From Leptodontidium sp. MPI-SDFR-AT-0119 (Eukaryota > Ascomycota > Leotiomycetes > Helotiales > Leptodontidiaceae), in assembly GCA_020726505.1 (NCBI GenBank), contig JAHLEZ010000019.1:434001-498000 (forward strand): DNA of 64,000 nucleotides, in the 5' to 3' direction. The notes under the pieces were generated by a model. It was not told the DNA's origin. It worked only from the letters and a program-made list of their open reading frames with translations, and searched no databases. Within the stretch, counting starts at the first letter, position 1; each line of letters begins with the position of its first letter. Made by a program: the position numbers and the translations under genes. Positions 1 through 11,742 of this stretch are shown in pieces.

Positions 1-2087
1 GGCTGTGAATGTGGAGGAGGAGGGTTAGCTGGGTGTTTTAAACTGATTGTTTGAACTGAAGGGGGGGGGGGGGGAGGTAAACTTACAGACGAAGGACCGA
101 TAGCGTGGGATCGTGTCAATAGACCTCGACTTTGCTGTGGATTTCCATATCCAATCCTCATCTCAAGGCTCTTTTCCCTTATCCTCGTCGTCGTAACCCC
201 ATCCCAGGTCGTAATTCCAGCCTTCAAGCTCGTCGACCTTGAACTTGAACTTCCCCATCGCCATCCCCGTACCCCGCACGCTCTCATCCCCAAGCCCAAG
301 CTCATTCCATGTCCAATTCCCGCACGCATCATAGCGAGATCATCTCCTACTTAGCACTCAGCTATCCCTTTAAACAGCATCAAATGCAAAAGCAGTGTCA
401 GCGGCAAAGGACGTAGGAAGGTACAGGTTCTACATCGTAGGACGAGTGTACCTCAAGCTCACTCACATAACTCGGTCCTGGAGCTAGGGTCCTGAAGCTC
501 GGCCTAGCTAATTCCGGGGACGGGACGCTGGCATGGGATGCGGGGTCGTGCCGAAGAGAAGGAAGGCGGGGGGCTTTCCGTTGTGCTTGCTAAGGCCCGG
601 AGATAATAATATTTAAGCAACTGGCATCTGGTCTTCGTGGTCGAGTATCATGTAATTTTTGTACCCTATCTCTGTGCTGGCTTCAAGATTCGTAAACTAC
701 GAGGAATGGAAATGGAGGTTTGGGCTTTACAGCATGTCGTTACCTACTTGGAGAGGTGTCCAGAATTAAGATCACTATGGACGGGACGGGTAGGCGAATT
801 GTCTTAAGATCTTCATCTTCCAGCTGGTAGTGCTGTAGGTATGTACGAACAATAAGTAGCAATGACTGCAAGGGGATTTTTGGCTTCAGTTACTGGTGGA
901 GTCGTGTCTAGGCAAAATTATGTATTGGGCATACCATTTGAGGGAGCTCTTGCATATTTTTCAAGCTTGGATAGTAGATGTTGGATGGGATGAAGAGAGA
1001 TGTTGATGGGCCGTTTATGATATATCTACATTCCAATCCAACTACCTATTTACAGGTTTGATATCTTGCTTTCCTCCTTCCCTATTTCCCAAGGTAGGAA
1101 ATCAAAGGCCTGAAAGTGGTTGGTTCGTTGGTTGGTCTCTTTTCCCTCCACTTCACTCTACTACCCTGATCTCTCCCTTCTCTTCTTCACCCACCCATTT
1201 CCCCATCCCTCTCTAACCCTAGAATCCATTTCTAGGAACCCGGAGCCAGAGCCAGAGATTCAGGACACAATAACAAACGAAAACAAAACCTCAAAACTCA
1301 AAATCCAACAGCACAAGATTTCAGCCCTTGAAAAACTCGTGTTTCTCTCTCCATCTCCCTCTCCCGTCTCCCGTCTCCACTCTCCTCTCAAGTCCGTGTC
1401 TCTTCTCTGTGTGCTCATATACCCTGTCCTCCTGCCTGTCTTCTAATCAATCGTTCGTTTGCCCGCCGAGTCGCTCGTATGTGCATGTTACACAAACCCA
1501 AACCCAAACCAGAACCCAACTAGCCAAGGCTAGGACTAGGACAAGGACATGGTATGCGGCAGTGCCGTTGCATTGCATTGCATCCAACAAACAGAATAGA
1601 ACAGAACTGTAATGTTGACTTTCCAAGCCCCTAATCTCAATCAACCAAGTTGTGATCCAGTCCATGCATGGACGGATACAAACGAAGCTCCGTCCAGGGG
1701 AGAAAGCGATTTTTCGACAAGACGAAACAAACGAATAGAAAAAAAACCATGTCAAGACTCTAACCTCCCCAAGTCTATTTTTGAAGAAACCCCACAAAAA
1801 CAAGGTCCCCCTTAAACTTTCCCCCTTTCAAATTCCAGCCCAGCTCAAACAAAAAGAAAAGAAAACTATCAAGGACAAGTCGAGAAAGTATTAGGAGGGT
1901 TCCTCTCCATCCGGAGTTCGAAATCAGGGTGTTTCTGGAGGTTGTGTGATGCGCCGCTTATGCAAGGAATTCCAAGGATTTGTACGCCGTGTGATATGCA
2001 GTATGGAAAGAAACAGGTTGGATTTTGTTTTGTCGTGTAAAAATGTACAGAGAAGCTTTGTAGAGGTAGGTAGGTAGGTTGGTTCGT
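1..2087. other. Intergenic stretch, no supported gene
   Basis: No gene is supported here. A G14 run lies at 61-74. On the minus strand, an open frame ending at a stop at 163-165 encodes a Trp/Asp-rich tail (it contains GWNYDLGWGYDDED). It has no start codon at its beginning and no convincing acceptor, so it could be the last exon of a gene whose other exons I cannot place, or chance. The plus strand around 1140-1450 is strongly pyrimidine-rich and yields long but low-complexity open frames. Such tracts are common near fungal promoters. Confidence 0.5.
61..74. repeat. Poly-G run (G14)
   Basis: Fourteen consecutive G on the plus strand. Similar runs occur at 20320-20330 and 39434-39456. Confidence 0.9.
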
Positions 2088-3328
2088 TTATAAGGGCTTG
2101 TTCTTGTTCTTGTTGTTGGGATCGTTTGGATCGTTGGTTACACCAATGTGCCGGAGATGGTCTGGTTTCCACGTACCTGTAGATGTTAGATTTGGATTTT
2201 GGAAGTTAGAAAAAAAAAAAAAAGAGAATACATACCCTCAAACTCATGTTTTACAAATGCCATAGGATGGTCGTAATCTTCTGCTCCCATCTGCTGAACT
2301 CCTGGACTGAAACTGGTAATTGGGAGGACAACTACATCTCCAACTACCTTTGCAGCTGTCATGCCAGTGAAATCTCTCCATGTGATATTTCCTTCACTCT
2401 TCGACGTCTCGTAGTACTTGGCATCGTTCATGAAATCGAAGATGACATCTGTCCAGACAGCAGGCCCTGTATATTCAATGACCTTGTTATCCTTGAACCC
2501 CTTCAACGTCCCCAGCTTCTGCTTCTTTAGCGTCTCCTCGGTGATATTGGCCACGATATTCCTCAAAACAGGATGTCCAGGCTTCGACTGAATAGTCCAC
2601 TGGCAGAACTGAATCCGTCTCGAATACCACTCAGCCCAGTCCTCACGATCTGGATCTGCCTCAATACCAATCACCAATCCAACAGCATCTCTGGGCACAG
2701 ATTCCGCCAACCACTCCGCGGCAGACTTCAACGCATGCGTATCAATATCCGAATAGATCCCTCCTCTGGCCAGCAGAATCAGGTAGCGGAAGAAATCAGC
2801 CTTCAGCACAGGCAGAGGCAGGGCATTGTAGGCCTCCAACACCTCTGGCACACTCGCATACAGATGTCTCAGCAAGTGGACAGCAACCTGATCCGTGATG
2901 ACCTCATGTATGAACCCCGGATGCTTCTCACTCCACGACGCCTCAGCCGGTCTGAAATTCTCCCCGAAGTCCCCCGACGCCGGCGTGTACTTCCACGTCT
3001 GCCAGATGTAGGCTGGGAACTTGCCCTCGACGTCGTAGGGGAATTGGTAGGCCAGCTTGTCTTTTAATGATGCGCGCGACATGTCCATGAGTAGCTGCTG
3101 GCCGCCCCCTGTCTGCTTCTTGGGCAGCCTGTCTCCTGAGCTCGAGCTCGACACTGGTGGTATCTTTTGTGTGTAGCCTGTCTGGGTGGTGTGTTCGGAG
3201 GCATGCCGCGAGTCGGAGGTTTGAGGTGGTAATAGGTCGTTCGGTGGTGATGAATGTGTGCGAGTGATGAGGAATAGCATGGTCAAGAAGCAGGCAGCTC
3301 CCACGAGAGCTCTCCGGAAGGTTAACAT
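2088..3328 (-). CDS. Och1-like alpha-1,6-mannosyltransferase (GT32), Golgi
   Basis: Predicted type II Golgi membrane glycosyltransferase of the GT32/OCH1 family. In that family the enzyme adds the first alpha-1,6-mannose to the N-glycan core. The start is the ATG at 3328: it is followed directly by a signal anchor (about residues 7-22, ALVGAACFLTMLFLI). The upstream frame to 3619 lacks family character. The catalytic region includes IWQTWKY, LKADFFRYLILLARGGIYSDID with the metal-binding DxD at about residues 194-196, and WTDVIFDFM further on. There are two exons, 2236-3328 and 2088-2176, with a 59-nt intron opening GTATGT and closing CTACAG. The second exon adds a short Asn/Lys-rich tail. The product is 393 aa, close to fungal Och1 proteins. 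Several Och1 paralogues are common in filamentous fungi, so the exact linkage it makes is uncertain. Confidence 0.85.
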
Positions 3329-6023
3329 GGCGTGCAGGCTGTTGACAGCAATGCTGTCAGTCGAATTGGAGGGAAAGTAAGGTGACCGGTTCCTCGAGGA
3401 ACGGTTACAGATGAGGATTTGAGAGTCGGAGTCGTGTTGAGGAAATGAAGTTGTTGAGATAGCCAGCACAGTAAAGTGGTGTAGTAAAAAAGTCTCGCAG
3501 GGGAAACGGGGAGTCTTCAATGCCAAGGAGGCTGGCTGTGCGCGTCTGCGTTTCAAAAGTCGATCGTTTCGCATCCAACGGGTAAGGTCGCTCACTCCCA
3601 CTCCCACTGTCACTGCCATACCTACTCGAGTAAGGCGGGAGCTGAGAGAGCGTGGGCGTGGGCGTGGGCATGGATGGGTGTGGGCGGGCGCTGACCGGCC
3701 GGACAGTTACGTCAAGCGGTCGAGAGAACGGGGTGGCAGCCGTATTCAATGCCGTACGGGAGATTTGAACTTGGAGGCTGAATGAATGAACTCATGGTGA
3801 TTTTAAAATGACGAACAGAATACGATATGTTGAGGTAAAGTGAGACAAAGTGAGGGAGGTGGTTCTCCCTGTTCTTTGGCAAAGGCTATCTTAGCCAGGG
3901 GGATAGCCAGGTCGAACCAAACCAGGGAAAAGAGTGCTCAAGATACCTGTCCTGGACTGCGCTGCATGCCCAGATGTCTCTTGCTGTATTTCTCACTGAC
4001 TCCACCTACTATGCATGACTTGCAGGTGAACGCTGAGATGCTGAGATGCTGAAAATGCAATATATCCAATCACATAGCTGGCATTGCCTTCACATGTGTT
4101 CTTCTTCTCAGCTATTGCCACAACGCCCGTACACTGCGTACTTACCTACCAGATACGAACGCAACATTTTCCACGCAATTCTCTCCTCTCTTACCCTATC
4201 CTACTTATCCCGTGCTATCTATCCTCTTCCTCACTTCGTAAATTCGTCCAGCAGTCCCCAACTTACTTTGTCCCTCGCCTGCTACAATTATCGTATGCAG
4301 GTATTTAGCCTGGCCTGGTCCTGCAACACAACCCCGAGAATCTGGTAACCTAGACCGCTTGGCGACCGTGAAACTCCAAAAATAACACACCTGTCTGGCC
4401 TGAACTGCCTACGGAGCCCTTTTTTTATGTTTTATTTTGGATTCCGCCTAAAGGGATGAGCCTCAGCCTCCACGATCAGACGAAGAACTCAAGCACTGCA
4501 CGTGTCATGTGAGATAAGCAGCAGCCCTGATTCGCAAGCTCTGCTTCAGCTGAGTAGGAAGCCCAGTGATTTGATATTTATATATATGCGTTCATTTGGA
4601 TCACTGTTCAGCTTGCTACTGGACTGCTACAAGAGACGAGGCTGGATATGCAATGCAATGAATGCAGCTGTAGTGTACCACAAATTATGACTGCGGGGTT
4701 TGAAAGACCAGGATTCAATTCACATCACTGCACCAGCACCTCAAACTAAGGTAACTAACTGCCTCTTGCATGTGCTTCTGCCATGACCACGTAATCTATT
4801 TGACAACAAAACCAAAACCTGGACTAAGACTACGGTGTAAACTTAAGACTCCTCATCAACCATCATCAAATCGACACTTCCACTCGAAAGTCAAAAAGAA
4901 GACCGTTTAGAAAAGCGTTATGCAAAAGTCAATTTGACAAGTGCTATTCCGGATCTAGACTTATTTATGGAGACTTAGCTTTTTTTCTGGAGTGAGTGCT
5001 TGTGCTCCTTGCTTGGATGAAGCATAACGGTCGCCATAAGCGAAGCTCTACCGTATTCCCAAAATAATATATCTCTAACAGAACGAAACAACCACTGTCT
5101 GCTCGGCACCGGCTTTGCTTGACCTCGCAACTGGACTGGAATCGGAATACTGTAAATGTGAACTCTCGCATCGGTCCGAAAGAATAAAAGAAGATCTGCA
5201 AATGGCTCCAGTAAAATGAAGTGAGGCTTTTAATATTCCACTAAATCAATACGAGAACTTTAGCTCAGGGTTCAAGTATGGAGCTTCAAGAACATCGGCA
5301 TCGGCACATCTCCAACCAGCCTCGTATGTCTTATCGATAGATACGGAGATTTCCCAATGAAAAAGGGCCTTTCGAAACGAAGTAATGACCTCATTCTCCC
5401 GAGTGTCCCACTCCACGTGGGAGGACCTTGGCATTTCTATTTGAAGGAGAACTTACTTCGTACAATAGAAGGAGAAAGACCGCTCGCTTCAAGATGTCAG
5501 TTCAACAACAGTCATTTGTGGATTTTTGCCACGACTTTAGGATATCCCTCGTTTGATTAACTTTTCTTGCGCTTATTCATGACAAGTAGCTAGGTGCAAT
5601 ACCTACCTAGGTAGACATACAAGTCCAGTATCGTACCTCGTACCTCTCCTTTCTAATCATCTCAACTCACCGCTCCGATCAACAAATGGCAATCACAACC
5701 ACAACCATCTCATGATCGACTGAATAATCTCGCGATGTCTCACTGCCGCATCGTATCGGAAGGTCCGTAATACAAGTACCCTCGAGTTCCAACCAGAGGC
5801 AAGATCACTCGCTAAAACCATCCTCTGCCTACCCTCTCCAAATATAGGCATGTTCTTCGACATCCGGACTTCGGCTCCGCCATACCGTAGATCTGCAAAA
5901 CCCCCAGCTTCGGCTTTTTCATGCACGATGAACTCGCTGACTCAAGTTCAAGCCCAAGCAACTCAATATGGTCCTCGAATTCCCTTCTCCCTTCCGTCAA
6001 TCCTCGCTCGCATCCATTCGAGG

Positions 6024-6062
6024 AAAGTGAAAACGGGTTCAAAAACCCATTATTTTCACTTT
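6024..6062. repeat. Perfect-arm hairpin
   Basis: The 10-nt arms 6024-6033 (AAAGTGAAAA) and 6053-6062 are exact reverse complements. An inner 5-bp stem pairs 35-39 with 44-48 of the 6000s around a four-base loop. It lies 87 bp from the larger inverted repeat at 6149. It could be part of the same decayed element or a separate RNA hairpin. Confidence 0.7.
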
Positions 6063-6148
6063 AGGAATTCTCCAGCTTCTCTATGAAAAGTTACAGGCCA
6101 CACCCGTATCTCCCTTAAGAAAACCTATTTCCCGAAACCTTACTCCCG

Positions 6149-6313
6149 GTACGGAAGGGGGTTCCAAGTGGGTCTCGTCCACCGTGTTTAGTGGCAAGGT
6201 ACTGTTAACCATAGAATAACGTCGAATACTCCGACCCCTCCCCCACAAATTTCCATAAGTAGCGAAAGAAAATACCAGGCTGGACGAGACCCACTTGAAA
6301 CCCCCTTCCGTAC
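6149..6313. repeat. 33-bp inverted repeat (MITE-like)
   Basis: The segments 6149-6181 and 6281-6313 are reverse complements with one mismatch, separated by 99 bp. The total of 165 bp, long terminal arms and lack of coding capacity resemble a miniature inverted-repeat element. I see no target-site duplication directly outside the arms, so it may be decayed or may not be a transposon. Confidence 0.65.
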
Positions 6314-7284
6314 ATAAAATATTCCACGACGTCAGTTCAAGACAAAAAAAACCGACGATCAAACAAAGTTACAGAACTCTAATAACCCGCCCTCCCCGGC
6401 CCGGCCCTGCTCAAAACATCCGATCACCACCACCGCCACGATCACCATCTTTAATCTCAAATCCTTCCAAGCCGATCTCATAACCCTCAGGCACAGGTAC
6501 AGGACAAGCAAGCGCAAAAAAGAAAAAAAGTCCGGGGGAGAAGGGCTCTCTAGGACTCGCTTACCATCACCATTGTAGTACACCAAGAAACAAATATCAC
6601 AATATCCAAACCTTGTCTACACATCTCATCTCAATTCCATTTTCCAAGTCCTTCAACTTCAAGTAACCAACCCCCCCAACCCAGAAGAAAAGCCCCCATG
6701 CGTAATTCAACTATAAGTTGGCTCCAAAGGTACTCGCACGGAATCCCCCCAACCCGGCTCCAAATCAAAGAGATCTCTGATCGAAAAGTTTCTATGACAG
6801 GGTCGAATTTCAAATAATTACACCGAATCAAAGAGAAGTGAAGCTAACCCGAACCAGAACCGGAACCATATAAAGAGAAGTACCTATTTAAGTAGGCGTC
6901 AACGAAGAAAAAAGGCGGCCTCGCTTATTTGGGAAAACAAAGTATTGATATTTTAGTAGAGTGGAGTTATTTTTTTTTATATTTTTTTTTAAAAAAAGAC
7001 TTCAGTCGACTTAACTTGACTTCGCCTTGATTTCTTTCTCTTTCCCTTCACTTTCACATAACAGACCCATCAATTACACACTAAAATATTCCTTCTTCTT
7101 ACTCGATCAACACTGCTCACTCCTCATGTCACTATCGAGAATTGAAAGGAGCCCAAAAAATGGCTGGGGTGGTGTGAACTAGAAACTCAATCCACTTTCC
7201 ACTTTCCCCTTTCTCAAATTCTCAAATTCTCAACTCGATACTATCGATCCAACTAACACTGATGACCCGCGCAGTCTCCAAACT

Positions 7285-8552
7285 CTACAACCCCAACCTC
7301 CCCGCTTCACAGACATGAATTTCCTTCGCCCAAGGGGTTTCCAGCAGCTGCTCTGCAGTGATACGTTTCTCAGCCTCCGGCTCAAAGATGGAGTGAAGAG
7401 CCTTGGAGCAATTTTCCTTCCACCTTTGTCAGTTTGATAGATTCAAGAGCTGCAGGCGTGACTACTCTCTCTCTTTCTCTCTCGTGGGCAAGAAAGATGT
7501 GAATAAAAGAAAGGAAGGCAGAAAAAACTCACATTTCCCAACGTGTTTAATTTAAAGTAACCGTTCCCCTTTCTCTGCCTGAGATAATCGTCATACATCT
7601 CATCATTCTTGTGTGCTTTGTGCCACATGAAGCGGCCCCTCCGCATCAGGACATACATTACACCCGCCGACCAGACATCAATCGTGCGGGTATCAAACAG
7701 TTTCCTACTCCCGCTATCGTCGAACATCTGCGGGGGTTCCATCTCTGGAAAGCAAATTTTCCAAGGCGGTTTACTCACCCTGCCATAGTTCTTGGTCCGT
7801 CCAAAGTCATTGAGTTTGGCACATCCTCTTTCCGTCACCAGGACATTCTCTAGCTTTACATCGCCATGCGTCAAGCCCCGCTCGTGCAGGTATTTGAATC
7901 CGCGCATTATCTGTATGAAGAAGCAATCTGCTTCGTCTTTTACGAGATAGCCCCCGCTCCGTTTGTCGTGGTTCACATATTCGAAAAGATTGCCCCCTGC
8001 ACAGAACTCCATCACCATACACAGGTGACCCACAGCGTCGCGCATCAAGTCCAGCGACTGCACCAGATTGGGGTGCTTCAGACTAATGCCCACATAAAAC
8101 TCGGCCGAGCACCATTTCTCGAAGTTGTTCAGAAGGCCCCTTTCCACATGCTCTGGCAGCTGATCTGGAAGATAATGACGCTGACCAAGATCGAGATGGC
8201 CATAAATCTCGGAAAGAGGCTCCTTGGTTTGGTACTTTTTGACGGCAAATACCTTGTCTGAATCCGGTTTGCGAGCCAGTCGCACTTTTCCGAAGCCTCC
8301 ATCTCCTAGGAAGGCCGTAGGCTCTCCATACTTCTCTGCGAGAGTCTGGGTTGTATCTGTAGGTTGGACGTCCATGAATTCGGCGCAGAATGGGGCTTTG
8401 GGAGGGGGCGTCTTGTCATCGGATGGAGATGGGGGTGCCCATGGTGCTCTGGAGTTCTCATTCCCGTTATTTTCGCTGCTACTGCTGCTGACAATGGGAG
8501 GAATGCGGTGAGAATGACTTTGTCCTGGCTCTCGGATGAAATATTCGGACAT
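7285..8552 (-). CDS. Serine/threonine protein kinase, HAL/NPR-like, non-RD
   Basis: Protein kinase domain following a Ser/Pro-rich N-terminus of about 75 residues. Visible motifs are the glycine loop GDGGFGKV (83-90), VAIK-type Lys105 (FAVKKY), HGDVKLEN (229-236) in place of HRDLKxxN, and NDFG (DFG at 249-251). The segment after DFG (around FPEMEPPQM) departs from the usual APE. Catalytic Asp231, Asn236 and Asp249 are retained, so activity is possible, but the Arg of HRD is Gly. Exons are 7533-8552 and 7285-7416. The join GN|ENCSKAL is supported by the kinase subdomain XI pattern, with EPEAEKRITAEQLL following. The 116-nt intron opens GTGAGT and closes GAAG. The product is 383 aa. The overall layout resembles fungal HAL4/HAL5/NPR1-group kinases that control nutrient and ion transporters, but assignment to one member is not possible. 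Confidence 0.8.
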
Positions 8553-9411
8553 TGGGTAGGTATGTATACTTGAAGTCGATATGATTGACTAAAAAGATAA
8601 TGGTCTGGCGAGCAAAGAAATATGCGGTGACAGAGAAGCAATGGATAGCTAAAGTCTGACATTTCGGTTCTAAAGTCGTAAGAGGGGAGGAAGAAAGGAA
8701 GGGTAGGAGTTTTGGAATTCGTTCCTTCCTCATTACTGAGATCTGCTGTTATTGTGAGTTTGGCAGCCATCCAGGCGCTCCTCCTTTATCAGATAAAGCA
8801 TCTGCACCAAAATACCTACGGCAACCGCCTGGCTTCTCTATTATCTGCTGTACGAGAGAAACAGATTTGCAAATATCATATCTTGGCATCAATTAAATGA
8901 AGGTCAACCGAATGCTTGAATAGTTGAACTCTCTCAAGGGCACTGGAAATTGAATTGTGATTGCTGTGGCTCCTCACGCGATGCCTTGCCTAGAGTACAT
9001 TTCCAATTAATTTCTGCTGGCATTGAATCCGGGCCATGGAACTGGAAATCTATCGGTTGAATGAGAACGTATCTCATCCAAGCATCAAAAATCTCGCTCT
9101 GCAACAAGAACCCATGAAACTGGGCACACGTAAACAATCCCTCGCTAAACACAACACCACCAAGACAGCACAGACAGCCACAGTCACATACAAGACCAAC
9201 ACCCACAATCCACAGACCACTCTATCCTGATATATTTGTCTTTTGTGTACAATATACTATTTATTATGTATCTATCTATCATATCCTCAACATCATTCAA
9301 TCATCTTCATCTTCATCAAATAGCACAACCACCCAAAGCGCAAAAATCAACCAGCAAAATCAAACCGCAACCCCGCGATTTTCCCTCCCCCCCTTAAGCA
9401 AACGCATTAGT
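8553..9411. other. Intergenic, kinase promoter / nucleotidase 3' flank
   Basis: No gene is seen. The stretch holds the kinase upstream region and the 3' flank of the 5'-nucleotidase gene, with AT-rich sequence near 9240-9320 that may contain the polyadenylation region. Confidence 0.5.
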
Positions 9412-11742
9412 CTAAAATAACCCCGCACCAAAAACACAGAAAGCAAGAGCTGCAACAGCAGACAATCCAGACGCACCACCTCTGCTCAACAGACCAGCAG
9501 AAGGTGTCTCAGTCGGACTTCCCGATCCCGTAGGGGTGGAAGTCGAGCCCGTGCCAGTGGGTTGAGCGGTGACGGTGCCGTTGGCGTTCATGATACGCGA
9601 CACGAGCGTGATGTTGACTGGAGACTGTGATTCGATATAGCCAGTAAGGACCTCGTCTTGGGTGTCGAGGATGCTGAAGGTTGTTTTCTTCTGGAAGATG
9701 TTGTCTCCACCTGTTTGAAAGTATGTTAGCTAAAGAATCCCAGTCGAAGTCCAACCCCAGCCTTGGAATTGAGTGGGCAGGTAGGTTAAGAAGGGAGACA
9801 AGAGAGAGGAATGCATACCACCAGCCAAGAAATCCAACGTAACAACATTATAGATCTCCGCCCTATCAAGCGGCTCACCACCCACATTCACACTAACGAG
9901 TTTACTCCCATTGCTCGCGTTCGAGTTGTAGGTGATCTCAATCCCATCGCTGACCTGGATGATGCTCGTGACAGTCTTCTGGTTGTACTGGTTGATACCG
10001 GTATACACACCCTCGAGCGTCTTCCACAACTCATCGCCATCGATCTCGATCTCAACAATAGCGTTTCCGAACGGGAAGGATGTGAGAACCTCACCGCGAG
10101 TGATGGGTCCCTCGTCGATAGTTGCGCGCACGCCGCCGGAGTTGATGAGTGCGAAGTCTGCGGTGTCGGATTGGTTGAGGCGGTAGGCGAGCATGGCGTC
10201 GGCCATGAATTGGCCTAGGAGACATTCGGAGCGGCGGCAGGTTGTTTGGTCGAGCTCGACGTTGGAGAGGCCGACTTCTTCGGCGGCGAAGGCTTCGAAG
10301 GGACCGCGCCATGAGGATATTTGTGCTTGGAGTTCGGGGTCTTGCTCTGTTGTGTTGGTGAGGTGGATTGGTGCGCCGTGGTAAGCGAGGATCTTGCCGG
10401 ATGGATCATAGGTTACGTCGATGTAGCCCAGGTATTCTCCCCATCCTGTTCGCAGGTTAGCTTCTCTTCACTGTGAAGGAATCTGTAAGATGAGAGGTAC
10501 TAACTGTAACTGTTTTCAAAACGTTAGTACATGCGCCAAGATAAATCAGGGGAGGAGTCCACTTACGCAGTAACAATGAAGACCTCATCACCATCCTTGT
10601 TCGTCTTGATCGTAGGATACTCTCCAACAGCTCCAGTGAAGTTGCCCAAAGGAGTGTGAGAATGTCCTCCCATGATAAGCTGGAGACCAGTGGTAGCCTC
10701 AGCAAGCTTCTGGTCCTCCTCGCTAGATTTACAGTCAGCTATTGGGTCCAATTGCGTGCTTGCGCCGCCCCCTTTTTCGTCGCTTAACTACCCAAGCCAA
10801 CCAAGGTACATCTCCAGGCGGGAAGTGGAAGCGAGACAAAAGAAAACATAACGCATGGGAAGCACGTACTACCCAATATGCGTAATTGCCGCAATCCTCG
10901 TGATATTCGTCGTGCTCTTGATCAAATCAATAGTATTCTGCACCGCCTCCGTCACATTCGAGAAGGTCGTTCCCGCACCGGGACTCGAGATGCTGGGTGT
11001 GTCTTCGGTTGTGACACCAATGACAGCAAGCTCGTACTGAGGATAGATATGGAAGGGCTTGATGGTGGCATTGAGAATGCTGTTGTTGGATTGGATGTTG
11101 GCGGAGATGATGGGGAAGGTGAGGTTCGAGAGAAAGGAAGCGAGCTTCTCTGGTCCGGCGTCGAATTCGTGGTTGCCAAGTGTCATGCCGTCGAACCCCA
11201 TTTGGTTGAGTGTCTCGGCGATCTTCTCACCACCGTAGTAGGAGTAGAAGAGTGTGCCCTGGATAGAGAAGTGTGGGGTTAGAAGCCATCACGTGGAAGA
11301 GGACGAGCAGGTAGGACAAACCTGGAACTCATCGCCGACGTTGAGGAACAAGCTGTCATTATGTCCTGGTCTTGACTCCTCAATCACAGTCTTGACTCTA
11401 GCATAACCACCATAGCATCCCAGTGTCTTATTCGTGCAATCCGTTCCTGAGGAGCGGAACTCGTCCAAGTGGGCATGGACATCATTGATGTGGTAGAAAG
11501 CTAGCAATTGAGTTGTCAGTAACTTGTTTCTTTGCACCCATCCCTCAACCTCAAGCTTAAGCTCGCCGAGACATCAATTGAAATAAAGAAGACTCACAGA
11601 TATTATAATTCCCCTCGGAATCAATAAACCGCTTTCCCAAACTCCTCTTACTATGCAAGGAATCTTCTTGCAATTGAGCAGAAGCACTACCGACGAGCAA
11701 CGCCGAGGCAGCAATTGCAGATGCAGACCGTGAGAACTTCAT
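9412..11742 (-). CDS. Secreted GPI-type 5'-nucleotidase (metallophosphatase)
   Basis: Hydrolyses nucleoside 5'-phosphates outside the cell, by family. The signal peptide is residues 1-22 (ends SASA|Q). The metallophosphatase domain shows FYHINDVHAHLDEF, LGNHEFD (~137), THIGY and GGHSHTPLG (~262). The C-terminal 5'-nucleotidase domain shows NSGGVRATIDEGPITRGEV and LDFLAGGGDNIF. The tail is Thr/Ser/Gly-rich and ends in a hydrophobic stretch (LSAVAALAFCVFGAGLF), suggesting a GPI anchor. Seven exons (minus strand): 11598-11742, 11322-11500, 10870-11258, 10567-10722, 10505-10509, 9819-10445 and 9412-9710. The total is 1800 nt, 599 aa. Exon 5 is a 5-nt microexon: only with it does the frame read VTAYRWGEYLGYID. 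The start is the ATG heading the signal peptide, preceded by a GATTGAC-type repeat. Confidence 0.88.
10505..10509 (-). other. Predicted 5-nt microexon of the 5'-nucleotidase gene
   Basis: On the minus strand the exon TTACA is preceded by an AAAACAG acceptor and followed by a GTTAGT donor, with introns of 57 nt (10510-10566) and 59 nt (10446-10504) on either side. It supplies the last base of an Ala codon, Tyr, and the first base of Arg, joining VTA to RWGEY. Skipping it puts the downstream 5'-nucleotidase domain out of frame. Confidence 0.75.

Larger units (their letters stand above)
3329..7284. other. 4-kb intergenic stretch with hairpins, no supported gene
   Basis: No open frame here has family features or supported splice sites. 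Visible structure consists of a perfect 10-bp stem hairpin at 6024-6062 and a 33-bp inverted repeat at 6149-6181/6281-6313, listed separately. The rest appears to be promoter sequence of the mannosyltransferase on the left and 3' flank of the kinase gene on the right. Confidence 0.5.

Noticed and set aside
1120..1612. Plus-strand open frames of 94-108 codons
   Set aside because: Pyrimidine-rich low-complexity DNA giving Ser/Leu/Pro repeats; no domain, no splice-consistent extension.
8306..8770. 154-codon minus-strand frame
   Set aside because: Overlaps the kinase coding exon in another frame; the kinase frame has clear domain support.
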